A DNA stretch of 64,000 nt from Panonychus citri (Eukaryota > Arthropoda > Arachnida > Trombidiformes > Tetranychidae). Every line of letters starts with the position of its first letter. Positions within the stretch are counted from its first letter, which is position 1. This document shows, piece after piece, positions 1-12,900 of this stretch. The notes below the pieces were generated by a model. It ran no database searches, was not told the origin of the DNA, and was given only the letters and a program-made list of their open reading frames with translations. Made by a program: the position numbers and the translations under genes. The stretch spans positions 558,001-622,000 of the forward strand of contig NW_026515428.1 in the NCBI RefSeq assembly GCF_014898815.1, read 5' to 3'.

Positions 1-773
1 ATTCTGATTCTAAATGAAATTCCCTCAAGTTGATTAGGCTGAAAACTGAACCTGAAAGTATAAAAATTTTGGGTTCGACTGTACCTAACAGACTAAACAA
101 GTTGTGTTCGTAGTAGTAGAAAACAATAAACTTGCTTAACAACTTGGGAACTTAATCTAGTCTCCGAAACAGAAAATGACCTTCTCTCATTTTCTCTTTC
201 TTTCCTCTTTCTGTCTTCTTCTTCTTCTTTATATTATCTCTTACTTATTTCATCATCTTCTTCTTCATTTTATCATCTTCCTCTTTCTACCGACAAATAG
301 ACAGAGAAAGACAGAGAGAAAAAAGAAACACCCAGAAATCATCTCTTTCTTTTTCTTACCCGAATCTCTTTTCTCTTGTTTTTATATTTAATCTTCTTCT
401 AGTTCTCATCTTGACGCACCGAGACCGATGAACTTGGTGGTTTAACACATCTTCTAATCTTAATCTCAGCTCTTAATTAGATTACCAACAATTAGAAACA
501 ATTATCGATACCTCTAATAATTGTGATTAACCTTTTCCACCCTTAATTGTCATTTGTTTCCAACAATCCGGTCCAATAACCAATAAGCATCGACGTTAAT
601 TTTGAAATGATTTAACTGTTACTCTAATCATCACCATCATAAATAGATTGTCACTTAATTGTACTTTTTACTTTCTCATTCCAACAACAATTTTCAATTA
701 ATTTACTTTCAATTTGTGTGCTTCACTGTAATTATTTAATCATCACCTTAATTAACTGTTAACAAGCTTAATT
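1..773. other. Upstream region of Rab32
   Basis: No supported gene. Bases 176-391 are open on the + strand, but the translation is a Leu/Phe/Ser/His-rich product of a pyrimidine-rich (CTT/TTC) tract and resembles no protein I know. The stretch probably contains the promoter and 5' UTR of the Rab32 gene that starts at 774; I cannot place a transcription start. Confidence 0.5.
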
Positions 774-2117
774 ATGACAAAGAGCCATTCTAGTAGTTCA
801 TCTCAGGTAAGTCTTAATTGCGATCATTACAATTTATCCAATTTAACCTTGCAACCTTTAAAGGGCAGTGTCTCTTTCCAATGATTAGCTAATTGTTTGG
901 AGACAATTGGACTTACCAATTTACACGTTAATTGTTAAGTTAATTCAATTGAACGTTTTTCATTCACTTGTATTACTTTGATTATTTTACCGCTCAGACA
1001 AATGAGGAAATTCATGTAATTTAATTTTCCGTCTCAATTGCTATTGATTGATTAGATTTTTTTTCGCCTTCTTTTTCTTAATCAACTGATTATTACAACA
1101 TAGAGGATAGTTAATTGTTTGTCAGTTGATTTTGTTACAAATTTAAGGAGCAAATTAACTGCAATTATCAAAATCCATGAGAATTGAAAGTTTTCCCATT
1201 GTAATCCAATCTCTCTAATAAGCTTCTTGTTGATTTCTCTCTTCAATTTCATTTAATTTGTTGCTTTCTTTTTCTCTTTCTTAATCAACCAGAATTTGGA
1301 AACTGAATCAAAGGAATATCTTTTCAAAATTCTGGTTATCGGTGATCTAGCAACCGGTAAAACAAGCTTCATCCGTCGATATGTTCATCATCTATTCAAC
1401 AGTCACTATAGAGCAACGGTAAGTTTATTTTTCTCCCCAGAAAATTAAGTGAAATTGAGTAAATTGTCATTCTAATTACATTAATTGACTTTTCAACATT
1501 AGATCGGAGTTGATTTCGCATTAAAGGTCATCCAATGGGATCCGAACACTTTAATTAGGTTACAGTTATGGGACATCGCCGGTCAAGAGAGATTCGGTTC
1601 CATGACTCGAGTCTATTATAAAGACGCTGTCGGTGCCTTAATTTGTTTCGATGCCTCTAAATTGCAATCATTTGATGCGGTCAAGAAATGGAAAGAGGAT
1701 TTAGATTCAAAGGTGACCATGGCCGATGGATCGCCGATTCCCGCTGTTCTGGTCGCTAACAAATGTGATCTAACCAAACATGAGAAATTTAATAATCCAA
1801 GTTATCTAGATGAATTCTGTCAAATGAACGGTTTCAATGGTTGGTACTTTACGAGTGCCAAGGATAATATTAACATCGAGGAAACATCATCGCTCTTAAT
1901 TTCAGAGGTAATTAATTTCCAATCATCAATTAATTGATGATGAGTTGATTTCTCGCAAGTTATTAACTTTTTTCAATTTCGTTCTCTGTTTATTATTACT
2001 TAGATTTTATCGAAGGTTCGATCTTCTGGTAATCAAGGTCTCGACGCTGATTGTTTGTCCCTTGACGGAACTTCGTATATTGAGGCTAAAAAAGCTCCGT
2101 GTGTGTGTCGGATTTAA
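774..2117 (+). CDS. Rab32: Rab32/38-family small GTPase
   Basis: Four exons, 774-806, 1293-1418, 1503-1907 and 2004-2117, all with GT/AG borders and in frame, give 225 aa, the usual Rab32 length. The P-loop is GDLATGKTS (about residues 28-36). The switch II region reads WDIAGQE (76-82); Ile where most Rabs have Thr is the hallmark of the Rab32/38 group. NKCD and TSAKD guanine-binding motifs are present. Rab32 proteins direct traffic to lysosome-related organelles and also act at mitochondria. The start is the only ATG in exon 1, which encodes a short Ser-rich leader before the fold. Odd feature: the protein ends PCVCRI, with cysteines at -5 and -3, not the usual terminal CC or CxC prenylation signal. 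The family call is secure; the exact C-terminus is less so. Confidence 0.93.
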
Positions 2118-3225
2118 TTCGTGGATTTTGTCGTAACAATTAAACTAATCGAACCTTCAACCCAAATGGATCTCAAATTCAATCAATCAACTACGAAAGA
2201 AAATATCATTACATTTGCCCTTTTCTCATCATAAACATCAAGCAATCACAATTTAGAGAGAAAATCAACTTTAGAATTGGAATTGATTTAATTACAATTA
2301 GTTTTCCTCATACAATCAAGACAGAAATTTAATCATTACCTTTAATTACTTAATTACTTTTGACATTCAACCGACAATCCTAATCAGATGCTTTTGTATT
2401 ATTCTGCTTTATATTAGCTTAACGTGTTATTGATTAACCGATTAATAATTTGATTTAGTTTTACAATTGTAATCAATTGGAAACAAATCATTTCTTAATT
2501 TACTTTATTAATTTTTAGACGTTTAAACTTTTTTGTTTGTTTACAATTTTTAATCAATAACATTATCGAGCTTTTCCTAAATCATTAACTTTACTTTTCC
2601 CCCAAGTGATTTAATAATTAAATACAAAAGCAATTGGTTAATTTAGTCTTTCCATCTAATTGTCATCATTTGAAACAACCAACTTATTGTATTAACCAAA
2701 CCAACGATTAAAACAATTGAGTAATTGCAATGAAAAACGAACCAGCAACAATTAAACGAAACAAAATTCCACCAATTTATTTACAATTAACCAAACAAAT
2801 TACATAATCAAAATATTCGAAATATTCGAATGTCCAAAAATCGTCAAAAGCGCCGATCGAATTGATTTTGAGGCGAACAACTAATAGTTTGAATTCGAAA
2901 CACCAGATGGAGTTACTGTTGTTTTCTTTTCTTTATAAGAGTAAAGTTGTTTTTCTACTTCTTGTTTTCTTTTGTGTTAACCTGATTTCTTTTAGTTGAA
3001 GTTGTGAAGTCTTAACTTCTTAGTTCAAGAGAATATTTTTTTCAACTTGTTTTCCAATTCACAATTATGGACTTAAATTCTTCTTCATGTTGTTATTAAT
3101 TGTTCTCAATTAAGAAATCAAATGATTGTGTGTCTCTGTGATTTTACTAAGAGAATTTAATTAACACTGGTTGATTTGTTATTCCATTACCAGAGAGAGA
3201 ATAAACAAAAACAAGCCAAATAACA
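2118..3225. other. Intergenic region between Rab32 and USP gene
   Basis: AT-rich non-coding DNA of about 1.1 kb. It should hold the 3' UTR of Rab32 and the promoter and 5' UTR of the USP53/54 gene. Near 2810-2840 there is a short direct repeat of the word ATATTCGAA. I see no open frame with protein character on either strand. Confidence 0.5.
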
Positions 3226-5222
3226 ATGGCCACTGCCAAAGGATTACTTAATATGCCAGGTCAAAATAATTGTTTTCTCAATAGTGCTGTTCAGGTAAGA
3301 ATTAATTGTTGATTAGTTACCTTAATTTCCTTGATTGTTAACAATTTGTGAATCTTGGATTATGTTTAATTACTTGAAAATACTTTAATTCAATCCTCCT
3401 GGTATCGTTGATTTCTTTAATGGTTTTGGTGATTCTTCAATTTTCTTCATCTCTATTGTGTTAACTGGATTTACATTGTATCTTATATTCAACAAATCAA
3501 ATTGATCGTTATTGTTAACTATTAATTGTATGATTCTCATTAATTTGTTGCTCATTTTGATTACAATTAACTTTGATTAGGATTGAGTCAACATCAAATC
3601 TAATAAGTAAATATCAACAGGTAATCACTTGGTTATAAGACCGGGAAAATTTTTCTCATTTCATTTAGCATTTTAAATCGTATTTTTTTTAGATTTTAAT
3701 TGTAATCATTAAATGAATTGTACATTTAAGTTTAATCATAAGAAACATTATTCGGTGATAATCTTATAAATATGAGAGAAATGACCAGTGGTCAATATTT
3801 CGTTGAGAAAAGTAATATGTTGATAGCAACACGTTGCCCTTACATCCTTGAAGGTAATGATTAAGAATCTAATTTTGTATCCTGAATAACTTTAATCATA
3901 ATTACAATTTCAAATATTCTAGTAACAATTTAGTTATTATTAACTATCAATATTCATTAAGTACTCATAATGTTCACCATTCAAACGAACAACAAAAATG
4001 AATGAATTGATTTGAATTCTATTTTTCTCAATTTTGTTTTGTTTTCTTTTTGTATGATTCACAATCAAGATAATTTTATTATTAATAGTAATCAAATTCA
4101 TCTGTTCAAATGTAAATCGCTTAATTAATTCATGTTAACATGCATGATGTTCATGATTAACTATCTATTTACACCTAAAACCTGAAACAATTGAAACACT
4201 AATCATAACAATATCACTTTACACTGTCAAATTTTGTGGTTAATTAACATTCATCTAATTGTTTTAACCCAATGGTAATGAATACTTATCATGTTATTTA
4301 ATCATCTAACCTTATCATCATCATCATCATATTCAGTGAATGTTATTTTCATCTCCATGGTTGAAAGATTCAGTTAGAAAAATTTTCACCTTTTCAGAAA
4401 AAAAGTCATAACAAAACATTCATATTACAACCATTTCCCACCTCCATCATCATCACCATCATCTCCTACCTCCCCACCTTCCCTTTCATCTTCATTTCCA
4501 TAACAAATTAATTTAATTGTAAACATTTATGATCAACAATCAAATATGAAAAAAAAAGTTAACAACAATCCAAAACAATCAACACCTTTTTCCGTTTTTT
4601 TGTCTTGATTTTTGTTTTCTCCAATTTCTATCAACAAAAAAGTTCCACTATTATCAAACATCCAAACGTATTTAGCTTATATACAACAATTTAAAAATAG
4701 GTGAGAGTAAATTGTTACTACTATTTAATATTAGAACAGCAACAAAAAACGCATTCTAATAATAAGCACGTATTTTTTCACGTGAAAATGGATAACAGTT
4801 TTTTTTTCGTGTTTCCTTTCAAGTTTCATATTTCATTTTGTTGTTGATTACATATTATGATCACTTTTTGTTTCCAGTGTCACGCACTGACTACTACCGC
4901 TAATTAACAATCAGGTTAATCACATTAATTAAATTGATTCCTCTGTAATTGTAATCAACTTTTTATTATTTACGATAATTTAATCATTTTGATGATTTCT
5001 TTACTTTATAAAAAAGTTGGCAGACTTATTTTCATTACTATTGACTGACCATCGGTTTGAAAAATGACCATTGACTAGAATCAATGGTCAATCGTCATCG
5101 CTTGATTACCGATGGTTGTAAAGTCCTTTGTTATTACCTTAGGATGATAAGGGATGAAAGATGAGGATGAAAAGAGCAGATGGAAAAAAGTTTCTTAAGA
5201 AAGTTTTAAGTTTCATATAAGA

Positions 5223-5293
<71 letters not shown>

Positions 5294-6918
5294 CTTTCTT
5301 TCTCGCGATTTTATCTTCTCTTACTTTTTTCATCTTCTCCTTTCTATTTAAGTCCTAGGCCCATGTTTTATTTATGAAGAGCCAGTGGTTTGCCTTTGAA
5401 AGATGATCAAAGTAAAATCTTGTCGTTTTCTCAAAAACAAGGTCACTTTTGTCCGTTTCTCGTTTGGGACAATCAACTCTCTTTAATCATTATCAGCTAA
5501 TTATTATCCTTTAATTAGTTTCTCACTTACTCATTCATAATATTATCGTTAAAATAAAACGTCATTATTTTTATTATCCTTTATAATTAACTCCTTAGTT
5601 TCTGTTTTTTTTATCCTCTTTGGTTAGTTAATCAGCTTTGATTCTGTTTTCTCAACAGTTTACTCAATTCACAATTAACTTTACAATTGTTTAGTCTTGA
5701 TTATTTCTGAATTGATTAGCAATCTTTAATTGTTTTCATACAGATTATTTTGTTACCCGCCATTTTGGTTGGCGGGATTAATCATCATCAATATGAATTG
5801 CACTTTTTTACCTTGGTAAAGTGCAATTGTAATTGTAATTGTAATTGTAATTGTTGATTGTGATTTAGATTATCTTGATTTAGTTTCTATATTTTATCTT
5901 GTACTATCATTTAGACTGTAAATCCATCATTAACAATCAATCAAATTGTTCAACTAATTTCCAATGAGAGTGAATTGGGAAGGTTATAATATCTATTCAA
6001 TTATAATCCAACTAAAACTTGGATTACCTTTAACCCGAATCAAGGTTAATCATCATGATTAAGATTTTAAAATTTATCTTGATTGCACTTTTGATTGAAC
6101 ATTGAATTACTTATAAGATAATCAACAATTAACTGATTTACTATTGAACATCGATAATATTTTTCATTCTCAGTAATTTATCATTAGATGTTAATCAATT
6201 CATTGATAATTTCAATTAGCAATTACAATTATAATTATATTCAATTTTGATCATTTCAATGTAAACAAATCTAAATCTTTATGAATATGTTAATAAAACA
6301 ATTTAACATGTTGATTAACATTCATGTTTTTTTTTCAAACTAATTAGTTAACTTTTAATTAACATTTTTTGTTCTGGTTTGGTAAACAAACCACAACTAA
6401 TCACAATTAAAAACTGATCAATTTAGTTGATCAATAAATGTTTAGTTGATTAGTTTAACTTTTGTGCAAAAAAAATTAATTCTGATGGTGTTAATTGAGA
6501 TATAAATACAATAATATCAGGTGATAACAATCAATATATTTTTGATTATTTTCACCAATGGTTGTAAATATAATTGAATATTGTCAAACTGTTTGATTGT
6601 TATCCTAGCAATTAGTTGAAAAGTAACAATTAATTATGATCAAGTTCACAGGATTTGAGACTAACTTTTTTTTTCATTAAATTGACTGTTGTCATTGAAT
6701 CAACACACTCAAATCATTGATAATATCACAATGATTATAATCAAAAGTTACAATTAACTTTCTGATTGTTGACAGTTGATCCAATTTCATGTTGACACAT
6801 ATCAACAATTAGACATTATAACAAGTGAAAAAATACTGACCTCAAAGTGAAAGTGAAAATTACAGAGAAAAGATGAAAGAAAAAAACTAAAATCATCTAG
6901 CATCCTCATCATCTTAGA

Positions 6919-6964
<46 letters not shown>

Positions 6965-9900
6965 GTCTAACCTGCTTCCGTCTTAAGAAGTGGGAGTAAC
7001 CATAGATCGATCCGGATGGATAAATCTTTAGATTATATCGAAGTTGTTTCTCTATGAAGGTTTTTCTCTTCATCATCATCATCCATTCAATAGTGTAAGA
7101 GGGGGTGGAGAAAAACTATTGAGAGTAAGATGCTTAAAGTAGGTGGACAAGAGGGTGGACGATAAGGTTGAGTGGACATTAAATCAATGCAAGGTCACAT
7201 ACATTCATTTAAATTGGTCACTTATTTTTTTTCAATTTGAAATTATAACTTTTTTTTCATCGTCATCATCATCATAATTATCATCCTCCTTCTTGTACGT
7301 GTTTTCTTGAACGCGTAACACAAGTTAACATTGACCTTCTCAATGAACATTTTAATTTCAACAACTTTTGTCTTCTATCTTATCATCTTAATTTATCTTG
7401 ATTCTTATTATACCAAATACTTTATCAATCTCCTCCTTTCTCTCACTCAATGGTCTTACCTTGTACGTGGTTACCTGTCCTACTCCACCCAAACGTCACC
7501 TCAACATTAACCTGTTTTCTTATTGTTTACATTTACTTGTATCTCCTATTGTTGAAACCGTTTTATGTTTCATTTGTATTTGGAAACTTGTTAACCTTTT
7601 GTCTTTAATGATGATAACTTAAGATTATCATCATCTTGACATGAAAAAATGTTAATATTGGCCTAGACTCATAGCAAGTATCATTATGATCTTCATCATC
7701 TTCATCATCTTAATCTTAATAATCTGCATAAATGTTGACCTTGTAAAACAAATGATTAGTCTTGTAATTATGTATCCATCTTGATGATGATTATGATACA
7801 GGTAAAGTTTTCATACGGAACTGATTCCCTTGATTCTTATCATGATGATGATGGTCAGTGGTTGATGGTTAACTATTAGCCTCCCTGTTTACAGGGCGTT
7901 TCTTGGACAATTAAACAAATACAAATCATTTTAAGCTTTGATACAATGAGTATTTAAGGTTTCATATATTTTTTTGTTCATTTTTCAAAAAAAAAGGAGG
8001 GAAACATAATCCACCCGGTGGTTTCTTACCTAATAGAAACCACCATGAGCTTGAGATACCTGGATGACCAAGCCCATAGATGATGTTTATGATGATGATG
8101 ATGATGAAAAGGAGTGAAGATATGATGATAGTAATGATTAAGATTGAGAGAAAGTAATTGAGAAATTAAATTTCCAGATATCTCATCTTAATGATCTCAT
8201 TCATTTGAATAATGTATTGCTTTTCAATGGTAAATGTTTATTTCTACCTTTTCATTATTATAATTGTACTTTTCAACAATTTAAATAACAATCAGTTGAT
8301 TATAGTAATTGATTCATGAAAATTAACTCATCTTAATATGTTTTAAATTAACTTTTCATGTTTATTTTGAAAAGTTCAATGAATTGAAATCAACCTTTGG
8401 GTAATTAATTAATTTTTTTTATCTTTTTCTAGTTGACATTATTTACTAAATTAATCAATGTTGATTTGTCTTCTTACCTGTGAGTAGGTTGATTAACTGA
8501 CAGACAATTTAATTGATTTAGTAAATTGTCATCATTAAACCATGAAAGTGAAAGGTAATCTTTAATTTTGATTGTGATCAAAATTATCAACTCAATAAAC
8601 GTAAATATTATCAATTTGATTTCTCTCTCCAAATTTCCAACAATTAGTAGCACGATTATTATTATTATGATTGAAATAAATCATTCATCTAATCAACTAA
8701 ATATATAGTTAATTTACTACATGATTGAAGTTAAATAATATACACCAACACAATTAAATCTGATTACCTGAGTGTGAGTAATTGCTTCCTACATGAAATG
8801 AGAAACAGGTAATAATGAAAATCTTAATGAAATGAACACTAAATACTAATGACAATTTAACCATTGAAATTAAATTAAATTCACTGGTTTTCTCATTGGC
8901 ACCAAGAGAGAGTGAGTGAATATCATCAACAATCAGCCTACAAGAACAATCAACAATCATAATTACAATTATCATCAACAGAATTAGTAATCAAATGTGT
9001 TATCAATTCAGCCCACAAGTTCATGGGTTATCACAGTTAATTTAAATCAAACATAATCTACATAATCAACTGTCCAACAATTAACCCACCCAAACGTAAT
9101 ATTAATAATAAATATTAGAATCAAGTAAATGATTAACCACATGAAATTAAGATCATTAATCAAATCAACTAGCAAAGATGATAAGTTTACAATTTATTTA
9201 ATTTGCTTAATGATTAACTTTTGACAGTGAATATTATTATATAATAATATTAATACATTGATTATTATTAGCCAATTTATGTATAGTAGTTCAATTTATG
9301 ATATATTTGTGTATATTTGACTGATTTAAATTGTTGACAATCAAAAGTAATACATTGTTATCATTTCAAAGTGATTACCTTGATTGTTTCAAAAAACGTG
9401 TTGACAATTTAACATTATTTTTACGGATCAGCGCCTTAGAGACACAACAATTAAGTTAATTTTTTGACTATCACTCTCACTTTCTCTTGATTATTAACCA
9501 TTAATAACATTATGATTATTATAATTATCATGAAGTAGTCAAGTTAATGATGACAATTATTATTGAGGTTTCCATGTGAGTTAATCTTGAAACAGTTGAT
9601 GAACTTTTGCAAACTCAAATTCAAATGTAAATATAATGTTTAAACCACAGAATTGATTATAATCTTCATCATGGTGACAATTAGATGATTAAATTGTTCA
9701 CTATTAGTTAATTTCTTCTATTCTTTTCCTGAACTATCAGATTATTGGAAGATTAATATAAAAGGAAAGTGTCTCTGTTCACACCTTGATTGTTACTTTC
9801 TGACCTAATCCAAGAAACTTTTACATGATTATCCTCATGATATCATGATGATGATGATGATTAAATTGTTGATCTGGTTCCTTGAGCTCAACACATTCCA

Positions 9901-12900
9901 GCTATTAAGTCATTGCCCTGGCAATTGATTAACAACCTCTAGTTAATACCTTAGGGCGAGGTGTAATAATCAGTTAACCAGAAAGCTGAAAAAGTTGTTG
10001 AAATGTTTGTATTGTTGTTGTTTATTTGATCTTGTTGATGGGTGATGATGATGCTAATGATGCTCATCATCAACATCAAGTTTTACAAGAAGATGATGAG
10101 TTATAAAAAAATGAATAATCTGATGAAACTGATTCTTTAATTTAATGCAAACAATTAAATTGTTTTCCCTCAACATGATCTGGACACTATTCTGATGTAA
10201 CCTTGATTTAATATTTAACTAATCACATGTTGATCATCATCATCACCATCATCATTAAAATCCCATATTGAACAATCATGTTAACATATATGGTAAATAT
10301 TTTCAATTCAAGTTGATTATTTTTCTGCCCTTTTCCGTTAATCGTGATTTAAATTGTTACCCAATGTGATTACTATATTGTTATCATTGTTGATTATAAT
10401 GATTAAGATGATGTATTATTTTAATAATGATCAACAAGATGATGTATCATTGTTATTTTCATCATCATCATCATCACCATAATTGTGAATGGTTGAAAAA
10501 AACCGATTCTGAAATGAGATGGTTGTTGATTAAAAGCAACAAACTGAATTAGATGATGAAATCTAAATTACCTTCAAATCACCAACACCAATCTAATCAA
10601 CACAATCAACAAATTAAAGTTTTTTTTAGCGCAACCAAAATCATACACAAATTACTTTGGTGGTTTGTTGGTTGATTGTTAATCTTGATTATCATTTCAA
10701 ACCAAATCTAACCACAAAAATTTGACCAATACCTTGACCATCACCAGTACATGAGTACAAGATGATGATGATGATGATAAATTTTTAAGAAGAAGATGAT
10801 CAAGGAAGACAAAGTTATCTTCTTAAAAGATTAACCTTTCCAATAGCTTATTATCATCTCCGATACCTGGATAAACTTCAAATAACTGTTACCTTTGTGT
10901 GACCAAGTAGAATGACCTGGAATCGACCCCAGGTCACATTTTATCATCTTGATCTCTCTCTTTCTCTCTCCAGGGTGTCACAAAAAAATTCCTGGGGTTA
11001 AAAGTTGATACTCAAAGTGTCCAGTGTTGATTAAATGAACCATTATATTGGATGAATAGATTGACCCTTAGGGCAATAACCATAACGATGAATAGATTAA
11101 CAATCTAGGGATTTTATTATTAACTATTATGATTAAGATGATTATTATCATTATATTGTTATAATTGTTACTATTAATATACAAGGTATTTAGTGGTTTC
11201 TTTAAATTCCTTTAAATTGTTATAATATCATGAATACTGAATAATGTTAATGATAATAGTTAATTGTTGTGCTTTATGTTTTATTATCTTTAATCTTTTG
11301 AAATTTTTTATGAAAATCTTGTTAATTTCAACCTCCACCTCCATCACCACCACCATCATCCTCATCATCATCATCATCAGAATCCCTCTCATCCTCCCAG
11401 TTCCTTGTCTTATTCATTCAGAGGTTTTCTTAAACTGGTCAGTTCAACTATGAATTATTGCCTTGACCAACGCCTTAATCTTCAACTCATCATCATTTTA
11501 GATTTCATATCATAATCATCAGCTGATTAATATCTTAAACAATGTTAAATTGTTGATTATCATGATGATGATGAATAAAATTAAAGGTGAGACTTGATGA
11601 TGATTATAAATATAAGATTTTGATTGTTGTTGTTGTTGCTTTTGGGCTTGTCAAGAAAGTGAATTAAATCTGATTTTCTATTTTAATCAAAGGCTAATCA
11701 CTCAGATTATTATTAACATGGTACTCTGATTAAAGCTACCATTGGTATCTTAATCATAATCAACGGCAGCAACAATTTAACTCATTTCCAAAACTTTAAT
11801 CCGTCAACAATTTAATCACGAGGCTTTAACAAACCAATACACAATTGATTTGATTGTTGATTAAACTTTGTTGTTGTATTTTAACCTGTTAACCACGATT
11901 GTAAGTTGTTTATTACTATTATATATTTTTTTTTGATTGTTTTCATCTTCACTTAATCACAATTAAGGTTATAACAAGTCAATCAAAAATAAACGGCGAT
12001 GACAATTAACCCAAACCGCTTAAAAATTTTCAACACAATTAACTTGATATTATTAAGTTAACATTGAAAACTTTTGCCAATTTATGATGATTGACTTTGA
12101 TTTTGATTTTTGTTAATCATAAAAATAAATTGTTGCTAATCAACTAATGATGTGTAGTTAAATGATAACTATTTAGTTAATTGTTGTGATACCGTAAAAA
12201 CAGAAATATTTATATTGATGATCATTAATAATGAAAACAATCAGTAGTATAGTTAATTGTGTAAAAACTAAATAGTTAACTCTAATCATGTTTCCTTTAA
12301 CAACAATTAACTATCAGGATTTGATTCACGGAAAAATTTACCTCAGCAATTTAATTGTAATTAATAATAATTATTATTATCTACTACTATTAGTTGATTA
12401 TTATTATAACTATTAATTGTTTTAGCCAATACTATCATTACAATTAAATTTAATTATCATCATCTAGTTTTCTTTGAATTAAAAATGAACCCTAAAAGTT
12501 AAATTGTCTTGAATGTTTCAGGATTTTTGTTGATTAACTTTAATTGACATTAAATTGTTACAACACGTGCTTTGATTATAATTTACTTGATGACTCTAAC
12601 TATCTAACCATTGGTCAGTATAATTAACTTAATCACACTAGTAACAATTAAGTAGCCAACAAGATAATTAAAGTTTATATTACAATTAGTCTTATATATA
12701 AAATCATTGATTGTTTCCGACAATTAACTATATCCAGGTTAATCAACTGATAAATAAATATATATTTTATAATCAATTGATTGTCAAATTGTATTATAAT
12801 TATAATCACGACATTTAATTGAAACCAGATTTAAATATAATTGTTGATTGAGATCAAATTAATCATCAAGTTAATTGTCAATACATTTTTGATGGACAAA

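Noticed and set aside
176..391. 71-codon open frame upstream of Rab32
   Set aside because: Product of a CTT/TTC-rich tract, no homology or domain; likely 5' flank.
5139..5333. Open frame on the - strand encoding Arg-Glu repeats
   Set aside because: Direct translation of a CT/GA microsatellite.
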